A stretch of DNA of 64,000 nt from Entomomonas sp. E2T0 (GTDB taxonomy: Bacteria > Pseudomonadota > Gammaproteobacteria > Pseudomonadales > Pseudomonadaceae). How positions within the stretch are numbered: position 1 is the stretch's first letter; each line of letters begins with the position of its first letter. Both the position numbers and the translations under genes were made by a program. The notes under the pieces are model-generated. The model made no database searches, was not told where the DNA came from, and saw only the letters and a list, made by a program, of their open reading frames with translations. Positions 28,176 through 37,338 of this stretch are shown here, piece by piece. The stretch is from NCBI RefSeq assembly GCF_025985425.1, contig NZ_CP094972.1, positions 1,364,001 through 1,428,000 of the forward strand, in the 5' to 3' direction.

Positions 28176-29338
28176 AGTGTATTCCTGATTGCTTGAAGGG
28201 CAGTAACCATTTTAATAAATTCAAGTTTTGAGAGTTTGTGTTGATCTGTTATTCCCATGACATTGGAGATTGTTGCTATGGGATGTTGTGTTAACTTACT
28301 AAGTAAATGGTATTGTTGATCAATGGGGAGGTCGTCAAAACGAGGATGACGCTTTTTAGCAAGGTAGTTAATATCTTGCTGTAGAACAGCAATAAGTTGT
28401 GTTGCTCCCATTTTTTTATATAAAAAGTTGGCTTGTGCTGATAGTTGTTCAGGTAAACGGCGACGGTTTCTACTGAATATAGCTTCAAGAGGGCCTGAGC
28501 GCATTCCTTTATACCATAGCACAGCAATAATCAATAAGATAAGTGCGAGTAAAGTATAGGGAAAATGCTTAAAGAAATTAACAAAAGCATTAGGGTGATC
28601 TATTTGTGTTTGTGAGAACGAGTTATAAACCAGAACAACATCATTACCTGTTGTTAAATAACGTAATAACCATGCATGATCTTTCTGATCAATAGATTTA
28701 TTTTTCCATAAGTTAGCATCTGAAATAACAGTAATTCTTCCTTTGTGATAAGGAAGTTGCAGGATGTGAGTATTATCATTGGCATCATTAGCCCAAAGAG
28801 AGGCTTTATCATATGAATCAATTAACGTATAACGAGGAAGAAAATTTAGCGTAATAGGTGTTGTTTCATTTTCAATATAAAGTGTAGTGAGTAATTCTTT
28901 TTTGGGGTCATCAATTTTTGCTATATCTAGTTCAATGCCTAAGTCGTTAAGTAATGCATCAGTATAAGTATTTTTTCTATAATCTCTGTTATGGCTAATT
29001 TCAACAATGAGTTGCCCACCATTACCCACCCAATCAAGAATTTTTTTGTTTTGGGATGGTGTTAAATGATTATGTTCTCCCAATAACAAGACTGTTTGCT
29101 TACTAGTAGGCAATTTATCAAAAAAATTAAGATGTCTTCTGCTAGTAACTTTTTGTTTATGCTCTTTTAAAAAGTATTCAGCAGCAAGGTAAGGATTAGT
29201 TTTTACTTTATAAGGCTCAGGTTTAGTGATGATTGTCTTATAACTTTCAGTATTATTATAAATATAGCCAATAACTGCTATTAATAAAATAAAGAAGATA
29301 ACAAGTAGCAGTATCATTCCATTAGAGATTCTTCTCAT
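28172..29338 (-). CDS. DUF4350 domain membrane protein
   Basis: A 388-residue protein with an N-terminal helix (about residues 8-27). A periplasmic DUF4350-like domain follows (NPYLAAEYFLKEHKQKV, LLLGEHNHLTPSQNKKILDWVGNGGQLIVEISH), then a second helix near residue 255 and a cytoplasmic tail beginning MRSGPLEAIFSRNRRRLPEQL. The domain resembles a degenerate glutamine-amidotransferase-like fold, as in the DUF4350 family. It overlaps moxR by 4 bases and DUF4129 by 17. The role is unknown beyond membership of the MoxR cluster. Confidence 0.82.
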   Translation of the reverse strand: MRRISNGMILLLVIFFILLIAVIGYIYNNTESYKTIITKPEPYKVKTNPYLAAEYFLKEHKQKVTSRRHLNFFDKLPTSKQTVLLLGEHNHLTPSQNKKILDWVGNGGQLIVEISHNRDYRKNTYTDALLNDLGIELDIAKIDDPKKELLTTLYIENETTPITLNFLPRYTLIDSYDKASLWANDANDNTHILQLPYHKGRITVISDANLWKNKSIDQKDHAWLLRYLTTGNDVVLVYNSFSQTQIDHPNAFVNFFKHFPYTLLALILLIIAVLWYKGMRSGPLEAIFSRNRRRLPEQLSAQANFLYKKMGATQLIAVLQQDINYLAKKRHPRFDDLPIDQQYHLLSKLTQHPIATISNVMGITDQHKLSKLEFIKMVTALQAIRNTL

Positions 29339-30872
29339 GGACTGCCTCCTTGTTGTTTAATTGCATTAATGCTTGCCAACCAGTGATTAATATTTGTTTT
29401 TGTTCTGGCTGAATAGGGTAATGCCCATAGGCCATCAGTAACCATTGGTCAGTTAGGTTTTGGGTAAAGTCTGTTACAGCAGATATTTGTGTCTGTTTTG
29501 TTAAGGTAACTATTTCCCCTTCTGTGTGAGAGCTTTTTAGCGGAATTTGATATTGATGAGCTAGGTGGCTCAATAAAGCACGGTATAGCAAACTGAGTGC
29601 TTGACGTGTTTGTCCTTGTTGCCAGTAATGTTCAAATTCTTCAACAATATTAGTTGGTAAACTTTCTGGAGTAATAGCTAAGCCAAATAACTGTTCAGGA
29701 GGTGTGACAACTTTTTGATATCTCTTAGTGATAGAAAGATGTTTAGCGAATAGCCAAAGAACCAGAAGTACAGCGAAAATAACAAATGCCCAGATAACAA
29801 CTTTAAAAAAATCCAATGATAGCCATCCTAGCCAATTAAATGATGAAGAATCTTTGGCAGAGGGTTCTGTTGATGAGGTTGGATCATTAATCCAGCGCAG
29901 TCTTGTTTGTTCTTCTTGTTCAAAAAAGGGAGGTGATTTTAAAATCTGTTCTATTTGTTTTTTATCTGTATCGCGTTGCTGTTGTGTACTTGTTGTTTGT
30001 TGATTAGTTAATGATTCAGCTTGCAAGTGAGTAGGGTATCCACCTATTAATACTAAGCAGCCCATAATGAATATAATGGGGAGTGTCTGTGTTAAACGAT
30101 TACTAAGACGTCTAAAAGATAATTCGATATCCCATGCATCCATACGAACTCGACGGTTTAAATATAAACAAAAACCACAAGCAACATAGATTGGTTCTGT
30201 TATAAGCAATACCAGTGCATAAAGAAAGAAATAAACATGTATCTTCCAAAGGGGTAGTTGTTCTATTAACGCAATTTCACTAGAGTATTCTGAGACAGGT
30301 ACAATGCTTGGTGTACTACTACTTATCATAAAAATCACTGTTAATAAGGTAGTAAGTAATATCCCTTCAATATTAATGAACAATAAAGTTAGAAGTTTTG
30401 CTTTGTTATTGCCTAAATTTAGGTTTCTTAAGCGTTGCCTTCTTGCTTTACCCTTAAACATTTCTAGTTGGCTAACAGGTAGTTCAAAACTTCTTGCTAG
30501 ATTAAGACGGCGTATTGTTAGGTCGGCAATGGTGTTGTTTTTTAAGCTTTTTAACCAGAATTTTAATGTTTCACTGAGTGTGGGTACTTGCCCAAAAACA
30601 GCATTGGATAAAATATATAAAGGGATTCGATCAAAAATAGGTTTTAACCACCAAAAAACAACAATAGGTAGTAGAGGGATTTCCCATGCTTCAATAGTAA
30701 TAACAGGGGCTTGCCAAAAAATAATAGTTAATAAACAAAAGATAGGCAATGTTACTATCGCCCAAGAGGTTATTAACAGTAAACCATGACGACGAGCCAG
30801 TAATATACCAAGATCAATTGATTCCCAAGCGCTACGAGGACGTATTTCAATGGTAGTATCAGTTAGTTTCAT
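29322..30872 (-). CDS. DUF4129 domain membrane protein
   Basis: A 516-residue membrane protein with several helices in the first 260 residues. Another helix lies around 340-365, and a cytoplasmic C-terminal DUF4129 region (EFEHYWQQGQTRQALSLLYRALLSHLAHQY and the downstream DFTQNLTDQWLLMAYGHYPI) follows. It overlaps the DUF4350 gene by 17 bases and the SpoIIM-like gene by 14. DUF4129 proteins accompany MoxR/DUF58 genes in many bacteria. In other lineages the domain occurs beside transglutaminase-like proteins, none of which is seen here. Function unknown. Confidence 0.8.
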   Translation of the reverse strand: MKLTDTTIEIRPRSAWESIDLGILLARRHGLLLITSWAIVTLPIFCLLTIIFWQAPVITIEAWEIPLLPIVVFWWLKPIFDRIPLYILSNAVFGQVPTLSETLKFWLKSLKNNTIADLTIRRLNLARSFELPVSQLEMFKGKARRQRLRNLNLGNNKAKLLTLLFINIEGILLTTLLTVIFMISSSTPSIVPVSEYSSEIALIEQLPLWKIHVYFFLYALVLLITEPIYVACGFCLYLNRRVRMDAWDIELSFRRLSNRLTQTLPIIFIMGCLVLIGGYPTHLQAESLTNQQTTSTQQQRDTDKKQIEQILKSPPFFEQEEQTRLRWINDPTSSTEPSAKDSSSFNWLGWLSLDFFKVVIWAFVIFAVLLVLWLFAKHLSITKRYQKVVTPPEQLFGLAITPESLPTNIVEEFEHYWQQGQTRQALSLLYRALLSHLAHQYQIPLKSSHTEGEIVTLTKQTQISAVTDFTQNLTDQWLLMAYGHYPIQPEQKQILITGWQALMQLNNKEAVHEKNL

Positions 30873-31854
30873 TGCTTTGCCTTGTTTTTCCAGTAAACAG
30901 GAAATAACTGATAACAGCTATCCATAGTAAGATACCTATAGCAAATCTAAGATTTGAAGCGCTGTTCATGGATGACCAATAGGCTTCAATAAAAGCAGCA
31001 ATAATCAACATGATAAATGCGCCAATTACTAGATTTATAGCAGTTTTAGCCGCATAACGTAATGCCTCTAATCTGGTTTTACGCTGTGGAGCAAGTATTG
31101 CTAAACCAAGTTTTAAACCAGCAGCGGCAGCAATAACAATGGCTGTTAACTCAAATGAGCCATGTCCAATAACAAATGGCCAGAAAGTTTCACCATAGCC
31201 ATTAACACTAAGATGAGTGGCTACAATACCAATAATAATGCCGTTTATTAAGAGGTAATATAAAGTCCCTAAGCAAAAAACGATCCCTCCTGCAAAGGTA
31301 ACAAACGCAATACTAATATTATTATTAATATAGTAAGCAAACATAAACCAATTTTGATCGCCCTCTCTAACCAGTGGTCTTATCACATGAGAGGCAGGGT
31401 CATACATACTTTCTAGGTCATAAATGTCAGAGGTTGACATGAAAAAATAGATAAAATCGGGGAAATAGAAAGTAATTAAGGCACTTAATAGCGCAGAACC
31501 ATAAAATAAAGCAGTTGCACCAAGAATAAGGTTTTTTTCTTGTCTGATACAGTTTGGAAAATCATGAACAATAAATTGAATAATACGTAGCCAAAAATTA
31601 CTACGATGTTGATAAAGAATCCGATGGCCTCTTTGTACAAGCTGTTGTAAATAACTTATAAGTGCTGGACTATAGTATCTTGATTCTGCAATAGCAAGAT
31701 GTTGACAGATATTTTGATAAATTTCTGGAAAATTAATATCCTGTTGTCGCGAAACAGCTAGTAGTTTTTTATTACCTGTTTCTAGACGATCAAGCTGACT
31801 AGCGAAGTCGAGCCATGTTTGTCGATAATGGTTTTCAAAGGTATGCTGTCTCAA
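30859..31854 (-). CDS. SpoIIM-like (stage II sporulation protein M family) membrane protein
   Basis: A 331-residue protein whose N-terminal cytoplasmic half includes FENHYRQTWLDFASQLDRLE. Several membrane helices follow from about residue 108. The segment FVIGHGSFELTAIVIAAAAGLKLG is the conserved SpoIIM/YqiK-like membrane signature. In this non-spore-forming lineage the protein is part of the MoxR cluster and may form a membrane scaffold or channel. It overlaps its neighbours by 14 and 4 bases. Confidence 0.83.
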   Translation of the reverse strand: MRQHTFENHYRQTWLDFASQLDRLETGNKKLLAVSRQQDINFPEIYQNICQHLAIAESRYYSPALISYLQQLVQRGHRILYQHRSNFWLRIIQFIVHDFPNCIRQEKNLILGATALFYGSALLSALITFYFPDFIYFFMSTSDIYDLESMYDPASHVIRPLVREGDQNWFMFAYYINNNISIAFVTFAGGIVFCLGTLYYLLINGIIIGIVATHLSVNGYGETFWPFVIGHGSFELTAIVIAAAAGLKLGLAILAPQRKTRLEALRYAAKTAINLVIGAFIMLIIAAFIEAYWSSMNSASNLRFAIGILLWIAVISYFLFTGKTRQSNETN

Positions 31855-32612
31855 GACTCTCTCCTTAAATGAGAAGATTCTTGTGCACCAATAAGGTATT
31901 GTGCAATTTGGTATAGCTTATGTTCCATTTGCTCATCTTTAAGCTCGAAGTGATCACTTAATATATTGGCAAGTTCTTGACGACGCTCAGTTGATAGTGT
32001 TTGGCGTCTTTCTGCATAAGCTATAATGATTTGTTGTTCTTCTTGGGTAAGAGGAAATGGGCAAGGTGTGGCAATAATATCAGGTAATGGTTGCGGTGTA
32101 AGGTATTCTTCATTATAAACCACTAATGTACCTGCTGCTAAATCGCCTAATCGTTTAAATTCTTTGTTAGTTAGACCAACAATAAGGGCAACAGCGTAAC
32201 TAAAAGAAGGTAATAGATCAACAGCCCTTAATAAGTTTCTAAGTAATGAGGCTGTCCAACCAATCGGTGTGCCATCATCGTGAATAACACGAATATTACA
32301 AAAACGTTTACCCAGTGATTGCCCTTTGTTTAATACTTCTAATAATACAAAGTACCACCACACCATAATAAAGGTCAGAATAAGGAATAAGCCACCTACG
32401 TAATTGATAATGCTCATGCTGTCAAAGCCAAACAGTATTATTAAAAAAAAGACGATAGCAGCAAAAATACCAAAGATGATGAATTGAAAAATAACATCTA
32501 TAAATAGCGCTAATGAGCGTATCATTGGACTGGCAGGACGAAAAACTAAATTAATACCTTCAGGTGTTTCTATCTTATAAAGTGTATCTAATTTAGCTAA
32601 TTTGTGGTTCAT
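31851..32612 (-). CDS. RDD family membrane protein, first gene of the MoxR cluster
   Basis: A 253-residue protein with an RDD domain: RPASPMIRSLALFIDVIFQFIIFG, then helices, NKGQSLGKRFCNIRVIHDDGTPIGW and LRNLLRAVDLLPS. A polar C-terminal extension of about 80 residues follows (RRQTLSTERRQELANILSDHF). A longer frame opens with TTG at 32669, but ATG at 32612 has an AAGGGA site upstream and gives the usual N-terminus, so I chose it. Function unknown; the family is often near MoxR and SpoIIM-like genes. The 4-base overlap with the next gene suggests one operon of six. Confidence 0.85.
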   Translation of the reverse strand: MNHKLAKLDTLYKIETPEGINLVFRPASPMIRSLALFIDVIFQFIIFGIFAAIVFFLIILFGFDSMSIINYVGGLFLILTFIMVWWYFVLLEVLNKGQSLGKRFCNIRVIHDDGTPIGWTASLLRNLLRAVDLLPSFSYAVALIVGLTNKEFKRLGDLAAGTLVVYNEEYLTPQPLPDIIATPCPFPLTQEEQQIIIAYAERRQTLSTERRQELANILSDHFELKDEQMEHKLYQIAQYLIGAQESSHLRRES

Positions 32613-32735
32613 GCTAATACAAAATCCCTTATACAATAAGTCATCATGGTAACTGAAATATTGTAACAACCGTTTATTAATTATTTATGAATAATTAATA
32701 TGCTTAAAAATACTGATAAAATCAAGTAATCTGTT

Positions 32736-34199
32736 ATGGAAAATAATGAAAATGAGCAAAATATGACAACTAGCATTTTTTGGTATGATTTTGAAACAAC
32801 GGGAATTAGTCCGCGAGCAGATAGACCTTTGCAGGTAGCGGGTATTAGAACTGATTTAGAGCTTAACGAAATAGCAGAGCCTATAAATCTATATTGCCAG
32901 TTAAGTGAGGATGTTTTACCTCATCCTCAAGCCTGTTTAGTGACAGGGATTACACCTGAAACCATGTTAAAGAAGGGTGTCAATGAAGCTACTTTTTTTC
33001 AACGTTTACATCATGAGTTGTCTTTGCCACAAACTTGCACAGCAGGTTATAACAGTATTCGTTTTGATGATGAGGTGACTCGTTATGGCCTTTATCGTAA
33101 TTTTTATGATCCTTATGCTCGGGAGTGGCAGGGGGGGAATAGTCGTTGGGATATTATAGATTTATTAAGAGCAACCTATGCACTTCGTCCAGAAGGTATG
33201 GTCTGGCCTCAACAGGATGGTAGAGTATCGTTACGTTTAGAACTATTAACAGCACAAAATGGCATTCAGCATGAACAGGCGCATGATGCATTATCAGATG
33301 TAAGGGCTACCATCGCATTAGCTAAATTAGTGAAAGAAAAACAGCCACAGCTTTATAATTATTTGTTTAATCTGCGTTTTAAAAAAGAAGTCCAAGCAAG
33401 AATTAGTTTATTAAAGCCAATGGTACATGTCTCAGGGCGGTTCTCCGCTGATCGACACTATCTATCTGTTGTTCTACCTTTAGCATGGCATCCTGTTAAT
33501 AAAAATGCAGTGATTGTGTGCGATTTACAAAAAGATATAACCCCTTTGTTAACATTAACAGCTGACGAAATTGTTCAATATTTATACACTAAATATGAAG
33601 AGTTACCTGATGATATTTCGCCCATACCATTAAAACTTATCCATATTAATCGTTGTCCTGTTGTAGCACCTATGGGCGTGTTAAGAGAGCAAGATATTGA
33701 ACGCTTACCATTAGATGTTGCTTATTGTTTGAAACAAGCAGCACAACTGAAAGATTCACAGTTACTATGGCAAAGTAAATTAATGGATATCTATCGACAA
33801 GAGGGTAAACAATTTGCTGAGGCTATTGATGACCCTGAACAGCAGTTATATGCTGGTTTTTTATCAGAACGTGATAAAAGGCTTTGTGATCATATACGGC
33901 AATTAAATCCAGCAAGGCTTATCGATGAAATGGCGCATTTTGAAGATGGTCGTTTACCAGAGTTATTATTTCGCTATCGGGCTAGAAACTATCCCGATAC
34001 ACTGACTAAGGAGGAGCGAATACAATGGCAGCATTTTTGTAAAGATCGATTAATAGATATTAATAAAGGCGCACCTATTACACTTGAGCAGTTTAAGTTG
34101 GTTTGCCAAGAATTATTTGATAATTGTGATATACAGCAACAACAAATCTTAAGATTATGGCAAAATTACGCAGATAATTTAGAGCAAAAATATTTATAA
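32736..34199 (+). CDS. sbcB: Exodeoxyribonuclease I
   Basis: A 487-residue single-strand-specific 3'-5' exonuclease of the DEDD/DnaQ fold, active in recombination and mismatch repair. Motif Exo I is in FWYDFETTGISPRADRPLQVAGIRTD. ExoII is in AGYNSIRFDDEVTRYGLYRNFYDPY and ExoIII in QAHDALSDVRATIALAK. The C-terminal extended region HINRCPVVAP and the ExoI-specific C-terminal domain are recognisable. The second ATG at 32763 is also a possible start, since neither has a strong ribosome binding site. A 7-G tract at 33131-33137 lies inside the coding region. Confidence 0.94.
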   Translation: MENNENEQNMTTSIFWYDFETTGISPRADRPLQVAGIRTDLELNEIAEPINLYCQLSEDVLPHPQACLVTGITPETMLKKGVNEATFFQRLHHELSLPQTCTAGYNSIRFDDEVTRYGLYRNFYDPYAREWQGGNSRWDIIDLLRATYALRPEGMVWPQQDGRVSLRLELLTAQNGIQHEQAHDALSDVRATIALAKLVKEKQPQLYNYLFNLRFKKEVQARISLLKPMVHVSGRFSADRHYLSVVLPLAWHPVNKNAVIVCDLQKDITPLLTLTADEIVQYLYTKYEELPDDISPIPLKLIHINRCPVVAPMGVLREQDIERLPLDVAYCLKQAAQLKDSQLLWQSKLMDIYRQEGKQFAEAIDDPEQQLYAGFLSERDKRLCDHIRQLNPARLIDEMAHFEDGRLPELLFRYRARNYPDTLTKEERIQWQHFCKDRLIDINKGAPITLEQFKLVCQELFDNCDIQQQQILRLWQNYADNLEQKYL

Positions 34200-34221
34200 A
34201 TTAAAATTTAAGGAATTAATA

Positions 34222-34323
34222 ATGGCAAACTCTTTGTTAAAGATAGTAGTATCTTTACTTTCATATTTTTATTTTCAGAAAAAATCTTTTTTATCAATAA
34301 CTTCAATTTACTTAATGGACTAA
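34222..34323 (+). CDS. Possible 33-residue hydrophobic peptide
   Basis: A short frame starting ATG GCA AAC TCT with AAGGA 7 bases upstream, encoding MANSLLKIVVSLLSYFYFQ and then a short basic-to-hydrophobic tail ending LMD. It has one potential membrane segment. It sits between sbcB and purU. The good ribosome binding site is the main support; the frame could also be a chance open stretch. Confidence 0.3.
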   Translation: MANSLLKIVVSLLSYFYFQKKSFLSITSIYLMD

Positions 34324-34373
34324 GTGAAATATACAACTTACAATACCCGCCGTTGTAAACTACTGGAGTGTTT

Positions 34374-35225
34374 ATGAATACCTTTCGGTTGGTAATTTCA
34401 TGCCCTGATGGGATTGGTATTGTAGCTAAAGTAAGTGGATTTTTAGCTACCTATAATGGCTGGATTCTTGAAGCGAACCACCATTCAGATTTGGCAAATG
34501 GCCAATTTTTTATGCGCCATGTTATTCAAGCAGAATCGTTACCTTTTGATTTAGATGGTTTTAAACAGGCTTTTGCACCTATCGCTGATCAGTTCAAAAT
34601 GACTTGGCAAGTAACTGAGTCCAGCCAAAAGAAAAAAGTCATGTTAATGGCAAGTAAAGAGTCACATTGTTTAATTGATCTGTTATATCGTTGGCATAGT
34701 AATGAGTTAGATTGTGATATTGTAGGTGTTATCTCCAATCACAATGATTTGCGTAGTATGGTTGAGTGGTATGGTGTACCGTATCACCATGTGCCTGTTG
34801 ATGCTAATAATAAGCAAGAAAGTTTTGATAAAGTGACTCAGTTAATAGAAGACTATAAGGCAGACTGTATTGTATTAGCAAGGTATATGCAAATTTTGCC
34901 ACCTTCGCTTTGTCAGCATTATGCTCACCAAATTATTAATATTCATCATAGTTTTTTACCTTCGTTTGTTGGGGCTAAACCTTACCACCAAGCAGCTCAA
35001 CGAGGAGTGAAACTAATAGGTGCTACCTGCCATTATGTGACAGAAGAGCTAGATGCAGGCCCTATTATTGAGCAAGATGTAGTTCGTATTTCCCATCAAC
35101 ACAGCATCGAGGACACAGTAAGATTAGGAAGAGATGTAGAAAAAATGGTATTAGCAAGAGGGTTACGTTATCACTTAGAAGATAGAGTATTGGTCCATGG
35201 AAACAAAACCGTTGTTTTTGCATAA
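34374..35225 (+). CDS. purU: Formyltetrahydrofolate deformylase
   Basis: A 283-residue enzyme that hydrolyses 10-formyl-THF to formate and THF, balancing one-carbon pools. The N-terminal ACT domain is FRLVISCPDGIGIVAKVSGFLATYNGWILEA, the linker contains KKKVMLMASKESHCLIDLL, and the formyltransferase domain carries IINIHHSFLPSFVGAKPYHQA and GVKLIGATCHYVTEELDAGPIIEQD. These contain the catalytic Asn, His and Asp. A longer frame opens with GTG at 34368, but ATG at 34374 is preceded by CTGGAG and gives the usual N-terminus. Confidence 0.95.
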   Translation: MNTFRLVISCPDGIGIVAKVSGFLATYNGWILEANHHSDLANGQFFMRHVIQAESLPFDLDGFKQAFAPIADQFKMTWQVTESSQKKKVMLMASKESHCLIDLLYRWHSNELDCDIVGVISNHNDLRSMVEWYGVPYHHVPVDANNKQESFDKVTQLIEDYKADCIVLARYMQILPPSLCQHYAHQIINIHHSFLPSFVGAKPYHQAAQRGVKLIGATCHYVTEELDAGPIIEQDVVRISHQHSIEDTVRLGRDVEKMVLARGLRYHLEDRVLVHGNKTVVFA

Positions 35226-35410
35226 TTTGGATAACATAATATCTTTAAAATGTGATACTTCGCAAATATAACAGGTTTACTGATTGCATTACTCATTGTT
35301 TTGTAAATAATGGCAATAAGTAAAGTTTTATAATATTTATTGGTGGGCTGACGGGTAGTGAGTGTTAGTTAATTTATGGATAAATAACCAACAAATTAAG
35401 GTTCATATAT

Positions 35411-36037
35411 ATGAAAATTTTTAAAGAAAAGGGCTATACCATATTAGAACTAATGATGGTGATAATGATTCTATCGATATTGACGGTTATAGCGATCCCT
35501 AGTTTTTCTGGTATGTCAAAGAAAAATGCTATAACTGCTACAACAAATGAATTAGTGGGTTTACTCCAGTATGCAAAAACAGCAGCAGTTACAAATAATA
35601 ATCCAGTAATTGTTTGTCCATACTCTAAAAGTTCAAATGACTATGCATGTGAAGATGATTTTGCAGATAGTAGCACTATAGGTGTTTTTCTTTATGCTAA
35701 TCCAATAAAGGATTTGCTTAGGGGAATGACAGTTACAAATTCAGTAGTTATAACTAATGACAGTACTGGTTCATTGGGTAAGGCTATAGCATTTTATCCA
35801 GATAGTAGTTCTGCTATACATGGTATACCTGATGAGTTTACTAAATATGATGATGATGGAGCTTATACTGCTTCTACTAGATTGACATTAAATAATGACT
35901 ATTTTCCTAAAGGAGCAGGGACTGTTGAATGGAAGATAAAGGCTAAAAAAAGTACTGATGATGAAAAATGTAATGTCATAAAAGTTTCTGCAATTGGACA
36001 AAGTAAGGTTGAACAGGAGAGTTGCAGTGATGATTAA
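35411..36037 (+). CDS. fimU: Minor type IV pseudopilin, FimU/FimT-like (GspH family)
   Basis: A 208-residue prepilin-like protein with a class III signal: a short basic leader, cleavage expected between Gly and Tyr in KEKG-YTILELM, Glu at position 5, then a hydrophobic stalk MVIMILSILTVIAIPSF. The remainder is GspH-like. It opens the minor pilin run. In Pseudomonas FimU with PilV, PilW, PilX and PilE forms the pilus tip complex with PilY1. FimT versus FimU cannot be separated by sequence alone; position favours FimU. A TATAAT lies at 35329-35334 without a well-spaced -35. Confidence 0.8.
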   Translation: MKIFKEKGYTILELMMVIMILSILTVIAIPSFSGMSKKNAITATTNELVGLLQYAKTAAVTNNNPVIVCPYSKSSNDYACEDDFADSSTIGVFLYANPIKDLLRGMTVTNSVVITNDSTGSLGKAIAFYPDSSSAIHGIPDEFTKYDDDGAYTASTRLTLNNDYFPKGAGTVEWKIKAKKSTDDEKCNVIKVSAIGQSKVEQESCSDD

Positions 36038-36536
36038 GATGAATGCGCAACGTGGCTTTAGCATATTAGAGGTATTAATTGCTTTTGTTATTTTAGTTAT
36101 TGGTATATTAGGTGCTTCTATTTTAATTATTCGTAGCTCGCAAGTTAATGTAAAGGCTTATGAAACAGAACAAGTAGCATTAATGGCTAATACTTTTATT
36201 GAAAAGATGAGAGTAAATTCAACCAATATGGATGAATATGTTAATGATCAAACAGGTTCACAAAAATCAAACTGTCAAGGGATTGGACATTGGTGTAGTG
36301 GTACTGATATGGCAGCATATGATATCTATAATTTTAATCAGCAAATTAATAGGTTAGCAGTTAAAAATGTAACATGGAGTCTTTCAGAAGAAGCAGACGA
36401 TATAATGGGTGTTGCAGGAAATAAACGTTATAAGCTTTCTATTACATGGGATACAGCAAAAGAGGTTGGTGCAGATCCAGGAGCATCAACCGAAGGTAGC
36501 TATTATAGTTATTTTATTGTTAATACAGCATTATAA
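36030..36536 (+). CDS. pilV: Minor type IV pilin PilV
   Basis: A 168-residue minor pilin with leader MIKMNAQRG and processing before FSILEVLIAFVILVIGILG, the PilV-type N-terminus with Glu5. The ORF could be opened further upstream with TTG at 35994, but ATG at 36030 has AGGAGA at 36015-36020 and fits the leader. The start overlaps the fimU stop by 8 bases, indicating coupling. It is part of the tip complex that primes pilus assembly. Confidence 0.88.
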   Translation: MIKMNAQRGFSILEVLIAFVILVIGILGASILIIRSSQVNVKAYETEQVALMANTFIEKMRVNSTNMDEYVNDQTGSQKSNCQGIGHWCSGTDMAAYDIYNFNQQINRLAVKNVTWSLSEEADDIMGVAGNKRYKLSITWDTAKEVGADPGASTEGSYYSYFIVNTAL

Positions 36537-36560
36537 TATTAAGTACTAAGTGGGACTTTT

Positions 36561-37337
36561 ATGAAAAGTTTATTGCAAGCAAAGCAAAATGGATTTTCCC
36601 TTATTGAACTAATGATAGCTCTATTACTAGGGATGATCTTATTGCTAGGTGTTACTCAAGTGATGATCTCTTCATCTACGTTAGGTACAACTACTAATAA
36701 TTTATCTGTTAACCAAGATAGAGCAAAAACTGTTTTGGATTTGTTAGGTTCAGAAGCTGGAAGAGCAGGTTATAATGGTTGTGGTGCAGGGGGAGAGCTA
36801 AGTTGGACAGGGAAAAATAGTGATGAACTTAGAAAACGTTCTTTCGCTGTTGTCCCTTTGAAGGAACCTGTTGGTATTATGTTTGCTTATGGGATAGATG
36901 GGAAATTTGCCCAATCAGGTGAAACACAATTGTTATCTGAGGATTGTTTTGGGCGAAGGCTATATTATCGTAACATGATATATCAGAATTGTGGTACGGA
37001 TAATCCTGAAGATCTTTGTATTCAAGGTAGAACAGTTGCTACTTCAGGTAGTTTTGATTTAGTTGATGATCGTATCGAAGGTGTTCGCATAGAAAAAATA
37101 GTCGTGACGCTTGAAAATGATGCTGGAGAGTTTAGTGAGGTTACTATCGGAGGAATTAGTAGTGATTCTAATTATGATGATAGCGATATTAGCAATGTTG
37201 TGAACTTACAGGAAGCTAAATTAATAACTTTTTATATTAATGTTAAGACCGCAGCGGGTACTAGTGCAGACAAATATAATGCCTCTACAGCGGTTGAAAG
37301 AAGTTACTCAGCTACTTATAGATTGAGGAATTTGTAA
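36561..37337 (+). CDS. pilW: Minor type IV pilin PilW
   Basis: A 258-residue minor pilin. The leader KQNG precedes FSLIELMIALLLGMILLLGVTQVM, with Glu5 of the mature form. The body includes NNLSVNQDRAKTVLDLLGSEAGRAGYNGCGAG, typical of PilW where the N-terminal helix is followed by a Gly/Cys-rich turn. It lies 24 bases after pilV and 1 base before pilX. Confidence 0.88.
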   Translation: MKSLLQAKQNGFSLIELMIALLLGMILLLGVTQVMISSSTLGTTTNNLSVNQDRAKTVLDLLGSEAGRAGYNGCGAGGELSWTGKNSDELRKRSFAVVPLKEPVGIMFAYGIDGKFAQSGETQLLSEDCFGRRLYYRNMIYQNCGTDNPEDLCIQGRTVATSGSFDLVDDRIEGVRIEKIVVTLENDAGEFSEVTIGGISSDSNYDDSDISNVVNLQEAKLITFYINVKTAAGTSADKYNASTAVERSYSATYRLRNL

Positions 37338-37338
37338 T

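Noticed and set aside
33131-33137. 7-base G tract in sbcB, and a 7-base C tract at 1681-1687 in the lipoprotein gene, as phase-variation sites
   Set aside because: Both are only 7 bases and lie in intact frames, encoding Gly-Gly near conserved residues. Neither gene is a surface-variable type.
35994-36029. Longer pilV start with TTG at 35994
   Set aside because: It would overlap fimU by 44 bases and give a long leader. ATG at 36030 has AGGAGA at proper spacing and a normal prepilin leader.
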